11,483 nucleotides of DNA, from NCBI GenBank assembly GCA_937915475.1, contig CALGIR010000244.1:1-11483 (forward strand), written 5' to 3'. A program made the position numbers and the translations under genes. Below the pieces are notes generated by a model that saw only the letters and a program-made list of their open reading frames with translations, was not told the DNA's origin and searched no databases. This document shows positions 8,729 to 11,483 of this stretch, piece by piece (the first letter of the stretch is position 1; each line of letters opens with the position of its first letter). The stretch comes from an uncultured Bacteroidales bacterium (GTDB lineage: Bacteria; Bacteroidota; Bacteroidia; Bacteroidales; Tenuifilaceae).

Positions 8729-9379
8729 CTATTTTAGTTTCTTAAGTTGTGTGTTTTCAATTAATACTTTCATTTGCGAAATGGCCATTTGATTAAGTTT
8801 TACGAGGCGTTCTTGAGGTTCATTTCTTGATTTTATGAGTTCGGCATTCATACTTTCCATATTGGAGAGCACCACCAGTTGTTCCAATGTTGCATAATCA
8901 CGCATGTTACCCTCTCTATCGGAATTTTCGCTACGCCATTGTTTGGCTGTTTTATTAAACAAAGCCAGGTTCAATAAATCCGCTTCGGAAGCATATACAA
9001 AGGATTGCTTTTGTTTGCTCAGGTCTTTGGGAATTAAATTTTCTTTAATAGCATATGTGCCGCCATATCTGCCCGCTTTCACTAGCATTCCAAAAGCATT
9101 GGTCCGCTCAATCCATTGACCTACAGACATAATTAACCGATTGATACCAGATTCCTGTTCAATTACCCCGAATTCGGGGTAATTGAAATCAGAATTGTTA
9201 ATTTTCTCCCAGATACCTAAATATTCTAAGGTGTTCTTGTTGGTAATCCACTTACCAATAAGCCCGCTTCCTTCTTTAAAGCCGGCTGTCATATCCGTAA
9301 GGCTGATGAAGTCAATTTCGTTTTGTGGGAAAATTGAAATTTCAGTACCTTTTACACTTACTTTCTTTCCTTTAGCCAT
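8729..9379 (-). CDS. KilA-N domain protein, apparently internally deleted
   Basis: The ATG at 9379 gives 216 residues starting MAKGKKVSVKGTEISIF, as in stand-alone KilA-N proteins of Bacteroidota; an upstream TTG at 9406 is less likely. KilA-N is a DNA-binding domain found in phage and mobile-element proteins. The N-terminal part is clear: EIDFISLTDMTAGF, WITNKNTLEYLGIWEKINN, WIERTNAFGMLVKAGRYGGTYA (to residue 110). The C-terminal part is also typical: IKENLIPKDL, VYASEADLLNLALF, TAKQWR, MRDYATLEQLVVLSNMESMNA, RLVKLNQMAISQM. From my knowledge of the family, a block of roughly 50-60 residues (HKDIAFEFASWI through the helix ending near INYRIHTD) normally lies between GGTYA and AIKENLIP. Here it is missing without a frameshift, with the joint at about 9050. 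The gene is flanked by direct repeats. Function is unknown, and activity may be lost. Confidence 0.82.
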   Translation of the reverse strand: MAKGKKVSVKGTEISIFPQNEIDFISLTDMTAGFKEGSGLIGKWITNKNTLEYLGIWEKINNSDFNYPEFGVIEQESGINRLIMSVGQWIERTNAFGMLVKAGRYGGTYAIKENLIPKDLSKQKQSFVYASEADLLNLALFNKTAKQWRSENSDREGNMRDYATLEQLVVLSNMESMNAELIKSRNEPQERLVKLNQMAISQMKVLIENTQLKKLK

Positions 9380-9628
9380 AACAGTTTTAAGTTTTAAGAT
9401 GGCCAATTTCAGGCCTTTTTATAATTAAACCGTTAGTGTGCTGGAAAGAAACCCAATACCCTACTTTTGCAAACTCAAACATCTGTTTTTGTGTTGGAAC
9501 TTGCGAATGTGCTATTTTGTGCATGTGCTGCTATCATTTCCTTACTATTTTCTACACTTAGCGGCAACTAAGATGTATTGTTTTCAAATTAAGCGAAAAT
9601 TATATCTTATGGTAACCAAATATATTCA
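9380..9628. other. Non-coding leader of the KilA-N unit
   Basis: I see no convincing gene here. A 71-codon plus-strand frame (9438-9653) is rich in Cys, Phe, Tyr and Leu with no recognisable motif and is probably chance in AT-rich DNA. A short hairpin (CTTAG, loop, CTAAG) sits at 9557-9572, and a GGCC/GGCC pair at about 9401-9415. No clean TAnnTTTG promoter for the KilA-N gene was found on the minus strand. Confidence 0.5.
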
Positions 9629-9699
9629 TTATTTTCAATTAAGCATTTTTTGATTATTATATTTCTCAGAACAGCTAATTCTGCCTGAGGCTTCTAATC
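9629..9699. repeat. 71-bp direct repeat, copy 2
   Basis: This is the partner of 8570-8640. Its hairpin is CTCAGAACAG at 9665-9674, loop CTAATT, CTGCCTGAG at 9681-9689, with a small internal loop. Relative to copy 1, a T-A pair in the upper stem is replaced by C-G (TAG/CTA to CAG/CTG). The similarity stops at 9699, where a CRISPR repeat begins on the very next base. Confidence 0.68.
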
Positions 9700-9735
9700 G
9701 TTTTATACGACCTTGAAATTACATCAAACCACATT
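9700..9735 (+). repeat. Detached CRISPR repeat copy
   Basis: These 36 bases match the array's repeat at 33 positions: mismatches are C for T at position 9 and TT for AC at the last two. It is separated from the first array repeat by 159 nt, far longer than a 30-nt spacer. It could be a relic of a longer array, a boundary left by an insertion, or the anti-repeat of a tracrRNA read on the plus strand, although no nexus-like hairpin follows it closely. Confidence 0.85.
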
Positions 9736-9762
9736 CTATGGCGTTATTTTAATGGCGTTTTA

Positions 9763-9795
9763 TTTGCATTTCAATGTAATTTAAACTTATATTTG
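9763..9795 (+). promoter_or_regulatory. Bacteroidota-type promoter of the small RNA
   Basis: TTTG at 9763-9766, a 21-nt spacer, then TATATTTG at 9788-9795. This fits the Bacteroidota primary sigma consensus (TTTG, 19-21 nt, TAnnTTTG) fully. The predicted start, about 6 nt downstream, falls at about 9801, the foot of the closing stem of the RNA. Confidence 0.72.
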
Positions 9796-9800
9796 CAAAA

Positions 9801-9868
9801 GAGTAAGGCTTTCTGGTCCAACGCGGTTTGAAGTATTGCGGTAAACTGGTGAGCCTTACTTTCTTTTT
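9801..9868 (+). ncRNA. Putative ~68-nt small RNA beside the CRISPR array
   Basis: The predicted 5' end coincides with AGTAAGGCT (9802-9810), which pairs perfectly with AGCCTTACT (9852-9860), and the RNA ends in TTCTTTTT. A 9-bp stem, extendable by G-U pairs, therefore closes the whole molecule and doubles as its terminator. Inside, CCAACGC and GCGGT...TGG can form an imperfect second stem around a loop with GGTTTGAAGTATT. The segment 9823-9835 (GCGGTTTGAAGTA) matches 11 of 13 bases of the reverse complement of the plus-strand CRISPR repeat's 3' half, so it could pair with plus-strand crRNA as a tracrRNA-like anti-repeat. That match is short enough to arise by chance. There is no ORF in it. 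Confidence 0.6.
9852..9868 (+). terminator. Terminator arm of the small RNA
   Basis: The 3' arm AGCCTTACT is followed by TTCTTTTT. Its 5' arm lies 42 nt upstream, at the start of the RNA, so the loop is long; efficiency depends on the inner fold. Confidence 0.5.
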
Positions 9869-9894
9869 AGGTGTGCTAGTATGCTGGGCTGTCG

Positions 9895-10457
9895 GTTTTG
9901 TTAGATGTTGAAATTACATCAAACCACAACTCTACTACCGTGCCATTTACCCGTCAGTATGTTTTATATGACCTTGAAATTACATCAAACCACAACCGTC
10001 ATGCAGGTCTATAACGATGTGAGATTGTTTTATATGACCTTGAAATTACATCAAACCACAACCAGGTCAAAAGAATAGGCATCGTATCCGACGTTTTATA
10101 TGACCTTGAAATTACATCAAACCACAACCCTATATAAATAAAAGCGTTTTTATTGCGTGTTTTATATGACCTTGAAATTACATCAAACCACAACCCCTCC
10201 GTATCGGTTGCGTTCAAATCAAAGTTTTATATGACCTTGAAATTACATCAAACCACAACTGATTGTGCCTGTTAGTATAACTGTAAAGAGTTTTATATGA
10301 CCTTGAAATTACATCAAACCACAACCGCAACATCTTTGGCTAATATTATAGGATGGTTTTATATGACCTTGAAATTACATCAAACCACAACTACGTCCAC
10401 TCAGGTACGAACAATGTAGTTGTTTTATATGACCTTGAAATTACATCAAACCACAAC
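9895..10457. CRISPR. CRISPR array, 9 repeats of 36 bp and 8 spacers
   Basis: Repeats start at 9895, 9961, 10027, 10093, 10159, 10224, 10290, 10356 and 10422. On the plus strand each begins GTTTTATATGACC and ends ATCAAACCACAAC. Eight copies are identical by eye; the first, at 9895, differs at positions 6, 8, 9, 12 and 13. Spacers are 30 nt except the fifth (10195-10223), which is 29; all differ from one another. The degenerate repeat at the left end suggests the leader is on the right and transcription on the minus strand, which would make the crRNA repeat begin GTTGTGGTTTGATG. The small RNA on the left leaves room for the opposite view. Repeat length 36 with 30-nt spacers fits type II, also VI-B or V-A; the sequence alone does not decide. 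No cas gene lies within 9.8 kb left or 1 kb right. Confidence 0.97.
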
Positions 10458-10504
10458 TCTTGGACTTGGTAAGGGCTTAACACGGCTTTAACCTCATCCG
10501 AAAT

Positions 10505-10538
10505 CAAAAATAATATGAGCTAATGGGGAGATTATCAA
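10505..10538 (-). promoter_or_regulatory. Possible leader promoter of the array
   Basis: Read on the minus strand: TTG at 10538-10536, a 23-nt spacer, then TATTTTTG at 10512-10505, a full match to TAnnTTTG. The spacer is 2-4 nt longer than usual. Transcription would begin near 10498 and reach the last repeat after about 40 nt, which suits a CRISPR leader. Confidence 0.35.
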
Positions 10539-10717
10539 TTTGGTATACTATGCTTTTTCTTGCTGCGACCTGCTTTCAGTCATCTTGAATGCTTCATCAA
10601 ACGAGCTAAACTATCGACACGCACAAATCAAACAACAATATTTTTTCAGAAAGAAAAACGAAAAAAAGAAAGAAGAAAAAAGGATATGCCATTTCAACAG
10701 CCAGTGTAGCGGCGGCA

Positions 10718-10793
10718 GTCAAGGTTTTTTATCAAAATACTACCCCGAAGGGTGTGGAGATTTTGATAAAAACCCGTAGGGCTTGACCTTGAC
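10718..10793. repeat. Long nested inverted repeat
   Basis: TTTTTATCAAAAT (10726-10738) and ATTTTGATAAAAA (10760-10772) are perfect 13-bp complements. Inside them ACCC (10742-10745) and GGGT (10750-10753) enclose CGAA. Outside, GTCAAGG (10718-10724) is complementary to CCTTGAC (10787-10793), which is part of a tandem CTTGAC CTTGAC. No T-run follows, so it is not a standard terminator. It may be a protein-binding, replication or transfer site. Confidence 0.7.
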
Positions 10794-10820
10794 GGACGGT
10801 AAGCGGAGCGGCTATCTTTG
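10789..10820 (+). promoter_or_regulatory. Bacteroidota-type promoter with no gene behind it
   Basis: TTG at 10789-10791, a 21-nt spacer, then TATCTTTG at 10813-10820. The -33 element lies in the outer arm of the inverted repeat, so the hairpin could control it. No plus-strand gene is seen in the next 350 nt. Confidence 0.55.
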
Positions 10821-11180
10821 CATAATTCCTTTTTCATCTGAAAAGATACCTCCAAAGTTTAGGTAAACTTCAATTATCTTTTGTAATTAACCAATTCATA
10901 GAAACGAACCCTATATTCTTCGGTGTTTAAGAAATCGAACTTGTTCATAATACCTACTTTCTGTTTTAATACAATTATTATTTACTATAAATACTTACAA
11001 CTTTCCGAAAAACTGACTTTTTAAAAAATAATTCAACTGCATTTGTTTTTAGGGGTGGGTGGTCGGGGGTTGGTGTGGGAGAAGCAGGGTTAAATCCGAA
11101 AACAGGTTATACAGCCTTGAGCTCTTTCGGCTGGACATTGGTTGCAATGAGTGAAGCGATAGCGAAACGGATTGCGGACA

Positions 11181-11483
11181 ATGGACAAGCATCGCGAGCC
11201 GCCAGCGAGTGGAGCCGCCGGTGGCAGACTGAGAGACCCGAAGAACGAGGGCGGTGGATGGCTACTGTTTACAGCAAGGGGCTGGCGTGTGTTTTTGTTT
11301 TTTGACTGGATACCGCTGAAAATCAATTATGGTCAGACAGGCAAACACGAAAACCATGACAGCACCGCAGCCGGTGGCGACCAGCAGGCGAGCCATTTAT
11401 GGGCAGCGAATGGGCTGAAAGTGGCTGAAACGAATGTAGCCGGAATGAAACGAAAGGTGTTGAGCTTGCGAAGCCCTGTAGTG
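11181..11483 (+). CDS. Open frame running off the right edge, uncertain
   Basis: From the ATG at 11181 the frame is open for 101 codons to the window end, beginning MDKHREPPASGAAGG and passing WLLFTARGWRVFLFFDWIPL. No domain is recognisable. The stretch is GC-rich, in which open frames are common, and a competing plus-strand frame at 11075-11305 overlaps it. Short frames of this kind occur in Bacteroidota mobile-element flanks as I remember them, but I cannot confirm that this one is translated. Confidence 0.22.
   Translation, partial: MDKHREPPASGAAGGRLRDPKNEGGGWLLFTARGWRVFLFFDWIPLKINYGQTGKHENHDSTAAGGDQQASHLWAANGLKVAETNVAGMKRKVLSLRSPVV

Larger units (their letters stand above)
10458..11180. 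other. Gene-poor segment right of the array
   Basis: No gene can be supported. After about 10458 the repeats cease. 10640-10684 is a purine-rich, A-dominated tract. A nested hairpin and a plus-strand promoter follow (listed separately). 10830-11040 is AT-rich with only a 24-codon minus-strand frame (10874-10948, MNKFDFLNTEEYRVRFYELV at its start), which I do not recognise. At about 11045 composition changes abruptly to GC-rich. A 79-codon plus frame (10540-10779) runs through the purine tract and the hairpin and is probably not a gene. Confidence 0.5.

Noticed and set aside
9404..9406. TTG at 9406 as the KilA-N start
   Set aside because: The ATG at 9379 gives the N-terminus typical of the family (MAK...VKGTEI), and the extra nine residues have no support.
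9999..10217. 72-codon minus-strand ORF with a repeated LWFDVISRSYKT motif
   Set aside because: It is the translation of the CRISPR repeat units; the protein repeat follows the 66-bp period of the array and is not a gene.
10540..10779. 79-codon plus-strand ORF right of the array
   Set aside because: It runs through a low-complexity purine tract and the long inverted repeat, with no recognisable domain.
10874..10948. 24-codon minus-strand frame (MNKFDFLNTEEYRV...)
   Set aside because: Protein-like composition but too short, with no clear promoter or homologue; mentioned only in the gap description.
11075..11305. 76-codon plus-strand ORF and an opposing 78-codon minus-strand ORF (11090-11326)
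   Set aside because: They overlap each other in GC-rich DNA where open frames are common, and neither shows a family motif.

Overview
The window looks like chromosome of an anaerobic or fermentative member of the Bacteroidota that carries an accessory region at its right-hand end. The evidence is the AT-rich protein-coding stretch, starts mostly without Shine-Dalgarno sequences, several matches to the Bacteroidota promoter form (TTG or TTTG, about 20 nt, TAnnTTTG), a SusC-free TonB receptor, a DUF2339 membrane protein, and HydG of the [FeFe]-hydrogenase maturation pathway. Assignment below phylum is not possible from the sequence alone.

Layout. (1) 2-3241, plus strand: the 3' part of a TonB-dependent outer-membrane receptor, followed 18 nt later by hydG. 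(2) 3257-7118, minus strand, convergent with hydG: a 22-segment DUF2339 membrane protein whose stop overlaps the start of an exported M28-family zinc peptidase. (3) 7297-8566, minus strand: a cbpA-cbpM pair (class B J-domain co-chaperone plus its MerR-like modulator). (4) 8567-9699: a KilA-N gene that appears to carry an in-frame internal deletion, with a tiny ORF behind it. This unit is bracketed by two diverged 71-bp direct repeats, each containing a hairpin with an apparent compensatory change. (5) 9700-10457: a detached CRISPR repeat, then what looks like a complete small-RNA gene (promoter, about 68-nt RNA closed by a 9-bp stem, T-rich end), then a regular CRISPR array of 9 repeats (36 bp) and 8 spacers (30 bp, one of 29). 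No cas gene lies in the window. (6) 10458-11483: gene-poor sequence with a long nested hairpin, a good Bacteroidota-type promoter that points at no gene, and a GC-rich right end with an open frame running off the edge. This part resembles the flank of a mobile (conjugative-type) element, but that is inference.

The most interesting stretch is 8570-9960. There the repeat-bracketed KilA-N unit, the stray CRISPR repeat and the small RNA lie end to end beside the array. The small RNA contains a segment resembling the reverse complement of the 3' half of the plus-strand repeat, so it may be a tracrRNA-like partner of the array. It may also be an unrelated small RNA lodged between repeats. Because cas genes are not visible, the CRISPR type (repeat and spacer lengths fit type II, also VI-B or V) is not settled here.
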